In this document: piece after piece, positions 1 through 8,927 of the stretch
Layout of the letters: every line of letters begins with the position of its first letter
Numbering within the stretch: position 1 is the stretch's first letter
NCBI GenBank assembly: GCA_919901855.1
Contig: CAKKQC010000012.1
Span: forward strand, 62,001 to 126,000
Direction of reading: 5' to 3'
DNA length: 64,000 bases
Source: a bacterium
GTDB lineage: Bacteria > Oederibacteriota > CAKKQC01
The notes under the pieces: generated by a model
The model's input: the letters and a program-made list of their open reading frames with translations, nothing else
What the model was told of the DNA's origin: nothing
Databases searched by the model: none
Translations under genes and position numbers: made by a program

Positions 1-1073
1 AGGTCGAGCTGGCCGAGCGCGCCGCCCATCGTCACCGCCAGGTCGTTGCCGATCACCTGCGCGCAGACCTGGATCATCATCTCCGGCATCACGGGGTTCA
101 CCTTGCCGGGCATGATCGACGAGCCGGGCTGGAGCGCGGGCAGGACGAGCTCGCCCAACCCGGCGCGCGGGCCGCAGGACAGCAGCCGCACGTCGCCCGC
201 GATCTTCATCAGCGAGACCGCCACGACCTTGAGGGCGGCGGAGGCCTCGACGAGGGCGTCGCGGGCCGCCATCGCCTCGAACGGGTTGGCGGGCGGCGAC
301 ACCGGGAAGCCGGTCCCGGCCCGGAGCTTCTCGCACACCCGCCGGCCGAACTCGGGGTGGGCGTTGAGCCCGGTTCCCAGCGCCGTGCCCCCGAGGGGGA
401 GCTCGACGAGCCGGACGCTGCCCGCGGCGATGCGCTGCATGCCGCGCGCGACCTGGGCGGCCCAGCCGGAAACCTCCTGGCCGAGCGTGATCGGGACCGC
501 GTCCTGGAGGTGCGTGCGGCCCGTCTTGACGACGTCCGAGAACTCGGCCGACCTGGCCCGCAGGGCGGCGGCGAGGCCGCTGAGGGCCGGGATGAGGTCC
601 CGGTCGAACGCGTCGAGCACGGCCAGGTGGATCGCGGCCGGGATAACGTCGTTCGACGACTGGCATTTGTTGACCTCGTCGTTCGGCCGCACGGGGGCGC
701 GGTCGCCCTTCTTCCCCCCGAGGAGCTCGTTTGCCCGGCTCGCGATGACCTCGTTCGCGTTCATGTTAGTCGAGGTGCCGGATCCGGTCTGGTAGATGTC
801 GACCGGGAACTCGTCGTCCCACCGGCCCTCCGCCACCTCGGCCGCGGCCTTCGCGATCGCGTCCGCCGTCTTCCCGTCCAGGAGCCCGAGGTCCCGGTTC
901 GTCTCGGCCGCCGCGAGCTTGACCAGCGCGAGCGAGCGGATGAACCGGGGCGGGAACCGGGTGCCGGACACGGGGAAGTTCTCGACGGCGCGCTGGGTCT
1001 GCGCGCCCCAGTGGCGGTTCGCGGGGACCCTGACCTCGCCCAGGCTGTCGGTTTCGGTGCGGAACTCGCTCAT
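1..1073 (-). CDS. fumC: Class II fumarate hydratase (fumarase C), 3' end outside window
   Basis: Interconverts fumarate and (S)-malate in the TCA cycle. The frame opens at the ATG complementary to 1071-1073 and stays open to the window edge. About 357 residues are visible of a family usually near 460, so the C-terminus is missing. Visible landmarks are GSGTSTNMNANEV, the active-site segment TGRTHLQDA and the lyase-superfamily signature SSIMPGKVNP. The usual HPND of the B-site reads RPND and SQSSND reads CQSSND, both uncommon. A TATCAT -10 on the minus strand (1087-1082) lies 8 nt before the ATG and overlaps the promoter of obg. Malate dehydrogenase lies 2.8 kb away on the other strand. The family call is firm; an aspartase role is less likely. 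Confidence 0.95.
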   Translation of the reverse strand, partial: MSEFRTETDSLGEVRVPANRHWGAQTQRAVENFPVSGTRFPPRFIRSLALVKLAAAETNRDLGLLDGKTADAIAKAAAEVAEGRWDDEFPVDIYQTGSGTSTNMNANEVIASRANELLGGKKGDRAPVRPNDEVNKCQSSNDVIPAAIHLAVLDAFDRDLIPALSGLAAALRARSAEFSDVVKTGRTHLQDAVPITLGQEVSGWAAQVARGMQRIAAGSVRLVELPLGGTALGTGLNAHPEFGRRVCEKLRAGTGFPVSPPANPFEAMAARDALVEASAALKVVAVSLMKIAGDVRLLSCGPRAGLGELVLPALQPGSSIMPGKVNPVMPEMMIQVCAQVIGNDLAVTMGGALGQLD

Positions 1074-1079
1074 GCGCGG

Positions 1080-1088
1080 TTATGATAA
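1080..1088. promoter_or_regulatory. Shared divergent -10 element between fumC and obg
   Basis: The sequence TTATGATAA reads as TATGAT on the plus strand (1081-1086) and as TATCAT on the minus strand (1087-1082). It lies 7 nt before the GTG of obg and 8 nt before the ATG of fumC, and only 20 nt separate the two start codons. No Shine-Dalgarno sequence can fit on either side, so both mRNAs would be leaderless or nearly so. Promoter activity is inferred from position and sequence. Confidence 0.55.
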
Positions 1089-1093
1089 CAGAC

Positions 1094-2377
1094 GTGTTCA
1101 TAGACCGGTCGACCATCCGGGTCAAGGCAGGCGACGGGGGACGCGGCTGTGTCGCGTTCCGCCGGGAGAAGGGCGTGCCGCACGGCGGGCCGTCGGGCGG
1201 CGACGGCGGGGCGGGGGGGTCGATCTGGCTGAAGGCGGACGCCCACCTGCGGACCCTGATCGACTTCCAGTTCCGGCCCGAATACAAGGCGCGGCGCGGC
1301 GAGCACGGCCTCGGGAGCCGGTGCTCGGGGCGCGACTCCGAGGACATGATCGTGCTCGTGCCGCCGGGCACGATCGTCCGGGACCTCGGGACCGGGCTCG
1401 TGATCGCGGACCTCGTGACGCACGGCCAGACGGCCCTCGTCGCCAAGGGGGGGCGCGGCGGCCGGGGCAACCAGCATTTCGCCACCTCGACCCGGCAGGC
1501 GCCGGACTGGGCGTACCCCGGCGTGCCGGGCGAGTCGAGGACCCTCGAGCTCGAGCTGCGCGTCATCGCCGACGTCGGGCTCCTGGGGCTCCCGAACGCG
1601 GGCAAGTCCCTGCTCCTCTCGAAGATCTCGGCCGCGCGTCCGAAGGTCGCGGCGTACCCGTTCACGACCAAGGAGCCCCAGCTCGGCGTCGTGAGCCTCG
1701 GGGCCGGCGAGAGCTTCGTCGTCGCGGACCTTCCGGGTCTGCTGGAGGGCGCGCACCGCGGTGTCGGGCTCGGCCACGAGTTCCTCCGGCACGTCTCGCG
1801 CACCCGGGTCCTCGTCCACGTCGTCGACGTCGGGACCGAGAAGCCGCTGGCGGAACTCAAGCGCGACCACGACGTGATCCTGGAGGAGCTGGCCCGGTAC
1901 GACCCGATCCTGGCCTCCCGTCCGCGCGTCCTGGCGGGCAACAAGATGGACATGCCCGGCGCCGAGGCCCGGTTCGCGTCGCTGGCGAAGCACGCGCTGA
2001 AGGCGGGGGCGGCCGAGGCGCTCCCGATGTCCGCGTTGACGGGCACCGGAGTGCCTCGAATCATGCGCGCGATGCAGAAGGCCCTCCAGGGGGCGCCGAT
2101 TCCCGTCCTCACCCAGCCCGAGGCACCGGCGGCCGTCCTGAGCCCCAAGGGGCGCGCGCGGGTCCGCGTGGTCCGCGACATCCGGAACCGGTTCGTCCTC
2201 CGCGGCCGCGAGATCGAGCGGGCCGTCGCGGGCGCCGACCTCGCGGACCGCAAGGGGCTCCGCCACCTCCAGGCCGAGCTGACGCGGCTGGGCGTGGACG
2301 ACGCGCTCCGGGTCGCGGGCGCGAAGGCGGGCGAGATCGTCCAGATCGGCGCCCTCGAATTCGAATACGAACCGTAG
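1094..2377 (+). CDS. obg: Obg/CgtA family ribosome-associated GTPase
   Basis: Essential GTPase of late 50S assembly and stress signalling; cytosolic and ribosome-bound. The N-terminal glycine-rich Obg fold is clear (KAGDGGRGCVAFRREK, GGPSGGDGGAGG), followed by the G domain (G1 GLPNAGKS, G3 DLPGLLEGA, G4 NKMD) and a short C-terminal OCT-like domain. I chose GTG 1094 because homologues begin M-F-x-D and this start reads V-F-I-D; ATG 1082 would add four residues and overlap the -10 box. From GTG 1094 the product is 427 aa, normal for the family. The inverted-repeat element starting 18 nt after the stop may also end transcription. Confidence 0.96.
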   Translation: MFIDRSTIRVKAGDGGRGCVAFRREKGVPHGGPSGGDGGAGGSIWLKADAHLRTLIDFQFRPEYKARRGEHGLGSRCSGRDSEDMIVLVPPGTIVRDLGTGLVIADLVTHGQTALVAKGGRGGRGNQHFATSTRQAPDWAYPGVPGESRTLELELRVIADVGLLGLPNAGKSLLLSKISAARPKVAAYPFTTKEPQLGVVSLGAGESFVVADLPGLLEGAHRGVGLGHEFLRHVSRTRVLVHVVDVGTEKPLAELKRDHDVILEELARYDPILASRPRVLAGNKMDMPGAEARFASLAKHALKAGAAEALPMSALTGTGVPRIMRAMQKALQGAPIPVLTQPEAPAAVLSPKGRARVRVVRDIRNRFVLRGREIERAVAGADLADRKGLRHLQAELTRLGVDDALRVAGAKAGEIVQIGALEFEYEP

Positions 2378-2394
2378 GCCCGGCCGTCCTGTTC

Positions 2395-2639
2395 GCCCCG
2401 GAGTGGATGGAGGTCTCTTGGGACCGCTCGGCGGTCTGGCCAAAGCTCGCCTCGCTGCCGTCGGCCTAGCGCTAGCGGCGCTTCCTCCATCGCTGGTGCG
2501 TCCCGAAGAGTGTCGCGTCCGGCCGCCGATGGGCAGTCCCTGCCTGCCAGTTGGCCCATGTCGGCCGTCCGCGACCGGTCCGCACCGCGATGTCGGATCG
2601 GCCTCCGAGCTCCCAAGAGACCTCCATCCACTCCGGGGC
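2395..2639. mobile_element. MITE-like element with 29-bp perfect terminal inverted repeats
   Basis: Positions 2395-2423 and 2611-2639 are exact reverse complements over 29 bp and enclose 187 bp without a convincing gene. The similarity continues weakly inwards (GCTCGGCGGTC against GCTCGGAGGCC). The interior also holds the short palindrome CTAGCGCTAG near 2465. The size, the TIRs and the position between obg and proB fit a non-autonomous miniature inverted-repeat transposable element. I see no obvious target-site duplication. The alternative is a large RNA hairpin acting as the obg terminator. Confidence 0.6.
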
Positions 2640-2648
2640 TACGTGAGC

Positions 2649-2654
2649 TATCCT
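2649..2654 (+). promoter_or_regulatory. Candidate -10 for proB (TATCCT)
   Basis: TATCCT lies 13 nt before the proB ATG and 10 nt outside the right arm of the MITE-like element. The downstream stretch GTGAGGGTGAGG gives a weak Shine-Dalgarno. No clear -35 is visible. Confidence 0.35.
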
Positions 2655-2667
2655 GTGAGGGTGAGGC

Positions 2668-3837
2668 ATGACGAACATGGATGACGCGGACGGAAGCGCG
2701 CTCCGGGCGCGCCTGCTCGGCGGCGCGCGGCGGCTGGTGGTCAAGCTCGGCTCCAGCCTCCTCGCGCCCGAGGGCCGGGGCGTGCGCACCGAGCGGCTGG
2801 CCTCGCTCGCGGCTCAGGTCGCCGAGCTGCACGCCCAGGACCGCGAGGTCGTCCTCGTGTCCTCGGGCGCCATCGCTTCCGGCATGCGCCTGCTCAAACT
2901 CGCGCGGCGGCCCGAGGCCGTCGAGGAGAAGCAGGCGCTCGCCGCCATCGGCCAGCCCGACCTCATGCGCGCGTACGCCGAGGCCTTCGCGCCCCACCGG
3001 CTGTTCACGGCCCAGGTGCTCCTCACCTCCGACGACCTGCTCGCGCGGAAGCGGTTCTTGAACGCGCGCAAGGGCCTCCTCGCCCTGCTCGCCCGCGGCG
3101 TCGTGCCCATCGTCAACGAGAACGACATGGTCGCCGTGGACGAGATCCGGCTCGGGGACAACGACCTCCTGTCGGCCCAGGTGGCCGTCCTCGTGCACGC
3201 CGACGTGCTCGTCCTGCTCACGGACGTCGACGGGCTTCACACGGGGCGCCCGGGCGCGGACGCGGGGGCGCGAAGGGTCGACACCGTCGTGGCCGTGACC
3301 GCCGAGATCCGGCGGATGGCGGGCCAGACGCCGGGGTCCGGCGTCGGCAGCGGCGGGATGCAGACGAAGGTGCGGGCCGCGGACCAGGTCACGCGCGCGG
3401 GCCACGCGGTCCTCATCGCGCGCGGCACCGACGACCGCCTGCTCCTGCGCGCGGTCGCGGGCGAGCCGGTCGGGACCCTCTTCCTGCCCGCGGGGACGAA
3501 GATGCCGTCGCGCAAGCGCTGGCTCGCCTTCGGCGTGAAGCCGCGCGGCGCGATCGTGGTCGATGCCGGCGCCCGAGTCGCCCTCGTGACCGGGGGCAAG
3601 AGCCTGCTGCCCAAGGGCATCCAGCGGGTCACGGGCGGGTTCGGCCGCGACGAGGCCGTCTCGCTCCAGGGGCCCGACGGCGCCGAGTTCGCGCGCGGCC
3701 TCTCGGCCTATGCGGCCGACGAGGTGGCGAGGATCAAGGGGCGGCCGGCCAGCGAGATCGCGAAGGTGCTGGGCGCGTCCCGGGGGGACGAGGTCGTCCA
3801 CCGGGACCGCCTGGTCCTCCTGCCGAAGGAGGAATGA
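2668..3837 (+). CDS. proB: Glutamate 5-kinase with PUA domain
   Basis: First step of proline synthesis: ATP-dependent phosphorylation of L-glutamate to glutamyl-5-phosphate. The 389-aa product has the amino-acid-kinase core (VVKLGSSLL near the N-terminus, VLVSSGAIASG, VPIVNENDMVA with the GDND motif, then GGMQTKVRAA) and a C-terminal PUA domain from about residue 285, as in E. coli ProB. The N-terminal extension (MTNMDDADGSALRARLLGGAR) is slightly long, and ATG 2677 is an alternative start. No proA is nearby. mdh follows after 24 nt with a good Shine-Dalgarno, so the two are probably cotranscribed. Confidence 0.96.
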   Translation: MTNMDDADGSALRARLLGGARRLVVKLGSSLLAPEGRGVRTERLASLAAQVAELHAQDREVVLVSSGAIASGMRLLKLARRPEAVEEKQALAAIGQPDLMRAYAEAFAPHRLFTAQVLLTSDDLLARKRFLNARKGLLALLARGVVPIVNENDMVAVDEIRLGDNDLLSAQVAVLVHADVLVLLTDVDGLHTGRPGADAGARRVDTVVAVTAEIRRMAGQTPGSGVGSGGMQTKVRAADQVTRAGHAVLIARGTDDRLLLRAVAGEPVGTLFLPAGTKMPSRKRWLAFGVKPRGAIVVDAGARVALVTGGKSLLPKGIQRVTGGFGRDEAVSLQGPDGAEFARGLSAYAADEVARIKGRPASEIAKVLGASRGDEVVHRDRLVLLPKEE

Positions 3838-3861
3838 TGTCATGACCAGGAGGGGCAATCG

Positions 3862-4803
<942 letters not shown>

Positions 4804-4903
4804 CCGCCAGGGATTGCTTGTTGCCAACGACGTTTGGTCGGATCTCATCGAGAGGTGAGTTCGGGCGCGCTCGGAGCGCGAACGCCAGCTATTCGCGGGG
4901 GAA

Positions 4904-4934
4904 TTGACAAGAGGGGGGGGGCAAGGTTTAGACT
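4904..4934 (+). promoter_or_regulatory. Sigma70-type promoter of the secreted-protein island
   Basis: A perfect TTGACA (4904-4909) precedes TAGACT (4929-4934) by 19 nt; the overlapping TTTAGA at 4927 would give 17 nt. This is the only consensus -35 I noticed in the window. The -10 ends 9 nt before the GTG at 4944, so the transcript would start at or just before the start codon. Confidence 0.6.
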
Positions 4935-4943
4935 TCTGGCATT

Positions 4944-5936
4944 GTGACCCGCGGGGTGGTTGGCCTTTCAGTTCTGACGGCCGTCTTCTTGGCCAGCTCT
5001 GTGTGGGCCGATCCCGCTCCCGGCACGCCCGGAAGCTCCGGCAATGCCAACCCGCACGGTTCCCCGCCCGGCCAGGGCGGCGCGGTTCCCGGCAACTCCG
5101 GTGGGAGCAATCCGCACGGCACGCCTCCCGGCCAGCGAATTCCGGGCGATGTTCCTGGGCAGGCTGCCCCGCCGGTTGGCGGCAACGGCCCGGAACCCGT
5201 CGCGAGCGGAGCGCGCGGGCGTGCGATCGACCCCTTCCTGGCAGCGGACCAGGCGTTCCTGCGCACGTATACCCGCGAACGCGACGCGTTCATCGCGGGA
5301 TTGAGCCGGCTTCGTGGCTGGGAGCCGGGATGGACCATGATGGCGGCGGGGTTGAGCCCGGTGCGCGTCGACGCGACGTTCCACCAGACGGCCGGCGACG
5401 GAGAGGTCTTCGAGCTCGAAACGGCATGGTGGAAGGACGGGGTCCGGGAACTGGGCCGGGCCGAGTATGTGGGCAATGGCCGCTCCGAGTGGCGGGTCGA
5501 CGCGAGCGGCTATTCCCAGCGCTGGGATCGCGGCCCGTGGAATCACGTGCGCACGGGGACGATCCGCGCGGGAAGCCCGCTTCCCCGCGGCTGGGATGTC
5601 CTGAACGCCTGGGAGGCGGAGCCCGGGACGACGCGCCGGGTCCCCGGAGGCCGGATGGTGTTCCGGATGCCGCTGCGGGATCACGGGGGAGCGATCGAGC
5701 TGGAGGCGCAGGAGGGGAGTTGGCTGGTGGAAACGCTGCGCGGGTTGGGGCCGGCAGGTCGGCTGGTGTGGCATGAGACGCGGCGGTATGAGCACGCGGG
5801 GGGACGCGCGTTGCTCGTCCTGCGGGAGCGGCGGGTATTGAGTCCGGTGGTCCTCGTGCAGGTGGAGCGGTGCCGGTGGCGGTTGGGCGCGTCGGCCGAC
5901 CCGGGTGCGGCGCTGGTGGCCCTGGAGGCACAGTGA
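4944..5936 (+). CDS. Secreted protein of unknown function with Gly/Pro linker
   Basis: I do not recognise the family. The 330-aa product has a Sec signal peptide (hydrophobic VVGLSVLTAVFLASSVWA, cleavage near residue 22). Next comes a low-complexity linker with two NPHGxPPGQ units (about residues 35-60) and then a roughly 240-residue domain rich in Trp, Arg and Glu from about residue 95. The first Cys appears close to the C-terminus. GTG 4944 is chosen because it alone gives the complete signal peptide and lies just after the promoter. The gene overlaps the next by four bases (GTGA), so the three island genes form an operon. Base composition is lower in GC than the housekeeping genes around it, suggesting transfer. 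Confidence 0.8.
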   Translation: MTRGVVGLSVLTAVFLASSVWADPAPGTPGSSGNANPHGSPPGQGGAVPGNSGGSNPHGTPPGQRIPGDVPGQAAPPVGGNGPEPVASGARGRAIDPFLAADQAFLRTYTRERDAFIAGLSRLRGWEPGWTMMAAGLSPVRVDATFHQTAGDGEVFELETAWWKDGVRELGRAEYVGNGRSEWRVDASGYSQRWDRGPWNHVRTGTIRAGSPLPRGWDVLNAWEAEPGTTRRVPGGRMVFRMPLRDHGGAIELEAQEGSWLVETLRGLGPAGRLVWHETRRYEHAGGRALLVLRERRVLSPVVLVQVERCRWRLGASADPGAALVALEAQ

Positions 5937-7798
5937 TCCGGCGCTGGTTTGCCGCGTTGCTGCTGGCGCTACTCGCCGGGCCTGCGGCGGCGGCCCCGGT
6001 CCCGGTCTCGTATACGATCCACACGAGCGGTTGGGGCCCCGGCCTCGAGTCTGTGACCGTGGTGCGACAAGCCCAAACCATCCCGGCGGGCTCCTGCTAC
6101 ACGTGCCCCGCCTCCTGCCAGACCGTGCCGACCGTGCCCACGGTGCTTCTTACCGGGGTGGCACAGGTTCCGGTGGGCGAGACGAACGTGAGCTTCCAGG
6201 TGACGGTCGGCGGGGGCGGGACGTACGTGCAGACCGGGGGCTGGGGATGGAGCACGTATGGCTCCTGCCACGGGGCGAACAGCGGACAAGGACCGGAGAG
6301 CGGAGGAGCGGTCCGGGTCCCGGCGAGTTGTTTCGAGTTCAGCGTGGGGGTGAAGACCCAGGTCGTGCCGGGATACTGCGCGTGCGTGAGGAATCCGAGC
6401 GGCGGGTGCGCGTACGGCTGCAACGAGGTGGGAGCGTCGGTGTGCGCGAACCAGGACTCGATCATCCTGGCTGTAACGTACAAGCGCCAATCGGCGACAG
6501 CCCCCAAGAGCTGCGATCAGACGGGGTCTTCGGTGATCGAGCCGGACGCGCAGTGGCATGTAGTGGGGAGCGCGACGTGCATGACGGGGCCGGACGTGCC
6601 GGAGTCCTGGACGGGAAACGCCTATCCAACGGAGCAGAGCGACGTCCGCGTGGAGTCTCGGATGGTCGCGGATGCGGGCGACCCGGAGGGGCCTTCGGGG
6701 CCGGTGTTGATCGCGCGGGCGGGGTGCCCGTCCGCGGGCAATCTGGAACCGGCTGAGGCACGGGTTATAGGCGGCCAGGTTGTGCAGTATGGAGGGAGCG
6801 GTCCGGTAGCGCCGATCCCGGGGGCGATCATCGACGTGGTCCGGGGATCCTACCGGACGACTGTGTCTGCCGACCCCGCGGGATGGTTCAGGATCACGGT
6901 TCCGGAGGCCGGAGCCTACTCCGTGACCGCCTCGGCTCCCGGGTTCCAGACCTACACCACGGGAGTCGACGTGTCCGGAAAGCCGGAATGCCCGCACCCC
7001 CGGAAGATCCCGCTGAAGGCGGGCTGCAGCGCTCCCGTTCCGAAGGGTATGGTGAGGATTATGGGGACGGTCACGAATGCGAACAACGGGGCACCGGTGA
7101 TTAGTGCTGACGTCGAGATCGCGGGGGGTGGCGGCGTGCTGCAGGCAAAGACGGACGGCAACGGGCGCTACTCCGTGATCGTGGCAAAGGGCAACACGTA
7201 TTCCGTTCAGGCTACGAAGGGTCTGCTGACCGCTGATCCGGTGTCGGTGAGTCCGGGCGGCGATGTCTGTGAGGCGACCGTGGATTTCGACCTGCACTGC
7301 AAGGGATGCGCACGCCCGGTTGTGGCGCAGAAGCAGTGTGACCCCGCGTGCGCCGATGAGCAACTGGACGGATCGGATGACCCGGGAGATACCGTAGGGA
7401 AGAAGGGATGCCTGGTGACGAGTGTGGCGATGATCGCCGGCACGGACCCGTGCACGGCGAACGTGGAGTTGACGCTCAATGGCTGGATAGGCACGGACGG
7501 AAAGTTTGTGTGGGAAGGGGCTTCTTTCTACGGGATGCAGAGCGAGGTCGTGGGCACCTCTGATGGTGAGCTGGCGGCGGCCCTGTGCGACACGGACACG
7601 GTCGGCGTGATCGCCAGGGTCTGCTCTTCCAACACCTCCAACGAGCATTTCGTAGTGGTGACCGGTTGCGTTTTCGATCCAACAAAGAACCGGTGTCGGT
7701 TTGCGGTCGCCGATCCAATGGCTGGTTGTTTGGGCAAATCGTATTCGTATCTGGACGACTTCGATTGTGTCCTCGAGGCAAGGAGGTTCTTCAAATGA
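5933..7798 (+). CDS. Secreted multidomain protein: carboxypeptidase-regulatory-like repeats and C39-like cysteine peptidase domain
   Basis: 621 aa from the GTG overlapping the previous stop. A signal peptide (WFAALLLALLAGPAAAA) is followed by a Cys-rich beta region with many paired cysteines (about residues 45-240). Two carboxypeptidase-regulatory-like Ig folds follow: GGQVVQYGGSG...GWFRITVPEAGAYSV (about 280-345) and MGTVTNANNGAPV...GNGRYSV (about 375-440). The C-terminal 130 residues look like a C39-type papain-like peptidase, with candidate catalytic Cys493 in GCLVTSVAM, His572 in EHFVVVTG and Asp594 in VADPMAG. I infer an exported protease or transglutaminase-like effector. The substrate is unknown and no dedicated secretion system is visible nearby. 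Codon use is less GC-biased than in the flanking genes. Confidence 0.75.
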   Translation: MIRRWFAALLLALLAGPAAAAPVPVSYTIHTSGWGPGLESVTVVRQAQTIPAGSCYTCPASCQTVPTVPTVLLTGVAQVPVGETNVSFQVTVGGGGTYVQTGGWGWSTYGSCHGANSGQGPESGGAVRVPASCFEFSVGVKTQVVPGYCACVRNPSGGCAYGCNEVGASVCANQDSIILAVTYKRQSATAPKSCDQTGSSVIEPDAQWHVVGSATCMTGPDVPESWTGNAYPTEQSDVRVESRMVADAGDPEGPSGPVLIARAGCPSAGNLEPAEARVIGGQVVQYGGSGPVAPIPGAIIDVVRGSYRTTVSADPAGWFRITVPEAGAYSVTASAPGFQTYTTGVDVSGKPECPHPRKIPLKAGCSAPVPKGMVRIMGTVTNANNGAPVISADVEIAGGGGVLQAKTDGNGRYSVIVAKGNTYSVQATKGLLTADPVSVSPGGDVCEATVDFDLHCKGCARPVVAQKQCDPACADEQLDGSDDPGDTVGKKGCLVTSVAMIAGTDPCTANVELTLNGWIGTDGKFVWEGASFYGMQSEVVGTSDGELAAALCDTDTVGVIARVCSSNTSNEHFVVVTGCVFDPTKNRCRFAVADPMAGCLGKSYSYLDDFDCVLEARRFFK

Positions 7799-8661
7799 GA
7801 ATCGGCTGTCTTGGATACCTGGCCCTGATCACGTACTTGGGTTCATCTCCGGCATACGGGGCGATCAAGGAACACGGTCTCATCATCGGAACGGGCGTTC
7901 CCCCTGCCACGATCCTGGTGATAGACGAGCAGGGAAGGCGGGCGGGAGTGGATCCGATGATAACCTTGGACGAAGTGGGCCGTCCTCCGGTGGAAGTTCT
8001 TCCAGGAGAACCTCCTCGCCATCGCAAACTTGGGGTTCTCATGGAGATCCCCAGGACCGATACGGACGTTCAGAACATCGGGTCTGACGAGCCGCCCTAC
8101 GAGCCGCAGCGCACTACCGGCTGGTACTCGACGATCAGTGATGGGGGCACCCAGACGTACACCGTGATCCTGAGAGGGCTGCAGGCGGGAGCAAGCAAGA
8201 TATATGTTAGGCCACTTCGTCGTGGTGGTCGCAGTGCAATGCTCCCCGTGACCTACGTCTCCGTGCTCGTGGATGCCGGGAAGACGCGGGAGTTGCGGGT
8301 GGCTTTCGATCCGCCCGGGAACTACGCGTTAACGATTGAGCGGGCGGTGTCGTCAACGGAGCTGGCGGAGGATGTGCAGATTGCGTGGCGTCTGGGGCAG
8401 ATCAGTCCGGAGGGAGTATGCCGGAGTCTCGAGGCGAAGGCGGACGCGGTGAGGGAAGCCCTGAAGCGCGGGCGTGGCACTTCGGCAAGAGCGGCCATCA
8501 AGGCGTTCCTCGAGGAACTCAAGGCCCAGGGCGGGAAGCACGTGCATGAACCCGCGCTCACGATTCTGCGCGAGGAGGCGGAGGCCCTGCTGAATCCTCC
8601 TCCGCCGATGCCGAAACCGAAGAAGCCCAAGTCGGGAGCGTCCGCGAAGCCGACGAAGTAA
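7795..8661 (+). CDS. Secreted protein with C-terminal FIMAH-like domain
   Basis: 288 aa. The ATG overlaps the previous stop (ATGA) and is preceded by AAGGAGG, the best Shine-Dalgarno in the region. The N-terminus MRIGCLGYLALITYLGSSPAYG is a signal peptide; cysteine 5 lies too early for a normal lipobox. The middle is a beta-rich region of unknown fold. Residues about 195-265 (GQISPEGVCRSLEAK, then helices ending ALTILREEAEALL) match the pattern I associate with FIMAH domains, small helical modules at the ends of exported proteins. The extreme C-terminus is a Pro/Lys-rich tail (PPPPMPKPKKPK). Last gene of the island operon; probable partner or anchor of the C39-like protein. Confidence 0.7.
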   Translation: MRIGCLGYLALITYLGSSPAYGAIKEHGLIIGTGVPPATILVIDEQGRRAGVDPMITLDEVGRPPVEVLPGEPPRHRKLGVLMEIPRTDTDVQNIGSDEPPYEPQRTTGWYSTISDGGTQTYTVILRGLQAGASKIYVRPLRRGGRSAMLPVTYVSVLVDAGKTRELRVAFDPPGNYALTIERAVSSTELAEDVQIAWRLGQISPEGVCRSLEAKADAVREALKRGRGTSARAAIKAFLEELKAQGGKHVHEPALTILREEAEALLNPPPPMPKPKKPKSGASAKPTK

Positions 8662-8759
8662 CCGACTGGAGCGAGGATGGGGGGAATCTGTTCCCTGACT
8701 CCGTTTGAGTGGCAGCGGTTGCCCCCGGCTTGTCGCCCGGGGGGAATCATTGCGAGACC

Positions 8760-8880
8760 CAATCCGCCGTGCACGCGCTGGAGCGGCAGACCAAGGTGAC
8801 GTCGCCGGGTGGGGAGAGATCGCCGAAAGCTACAACGCGGCGGGGAATCTGAGCGATCGGCGGTATCCCAACGGGACCGC
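8760..8880 (+). pseudogene. Fossil of a YD/RHS-repeat gene
   Basis: Two pieces of YD-repeat sequence remain in different frames. At 8772-8816 the translation is HALERQTKVTSPGGE, which resembles the usual Y-D-A-L-G-R-Q-T-K-V-T-S-P-x-G. At 8831-8875, in another frame, it is YNAAGNLSDRRYPNG, which resembles Y-D-x-x-G-N-L-x-x-R-x-Y-P-N-G. There is no start codon, and no intact repeat gene remains. Its position directly after the secreted-protein island suggests the island once belonged to a larger RHS-type locus. Confidence 0.6.
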
Positions 8881-8905
8881 CCAAGGCGCGGGGGTCCCAA
8901 GGTGC

Positions 8906-8911
8906 TACGAT
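8906..8911 (+). promoter_or_regulatory. Candidate -10 for the first cyclase gene (TACGAT)
   Basis: TACGAT overlaps the upstream ATG at 8910, so a transcript from it would begin near 8918. This favours ATG 8928 as the real start, 16 nt downstream. Confidence 0.35.
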
Positions 8912-8927
8912 GAAGGTCATACGCGTG

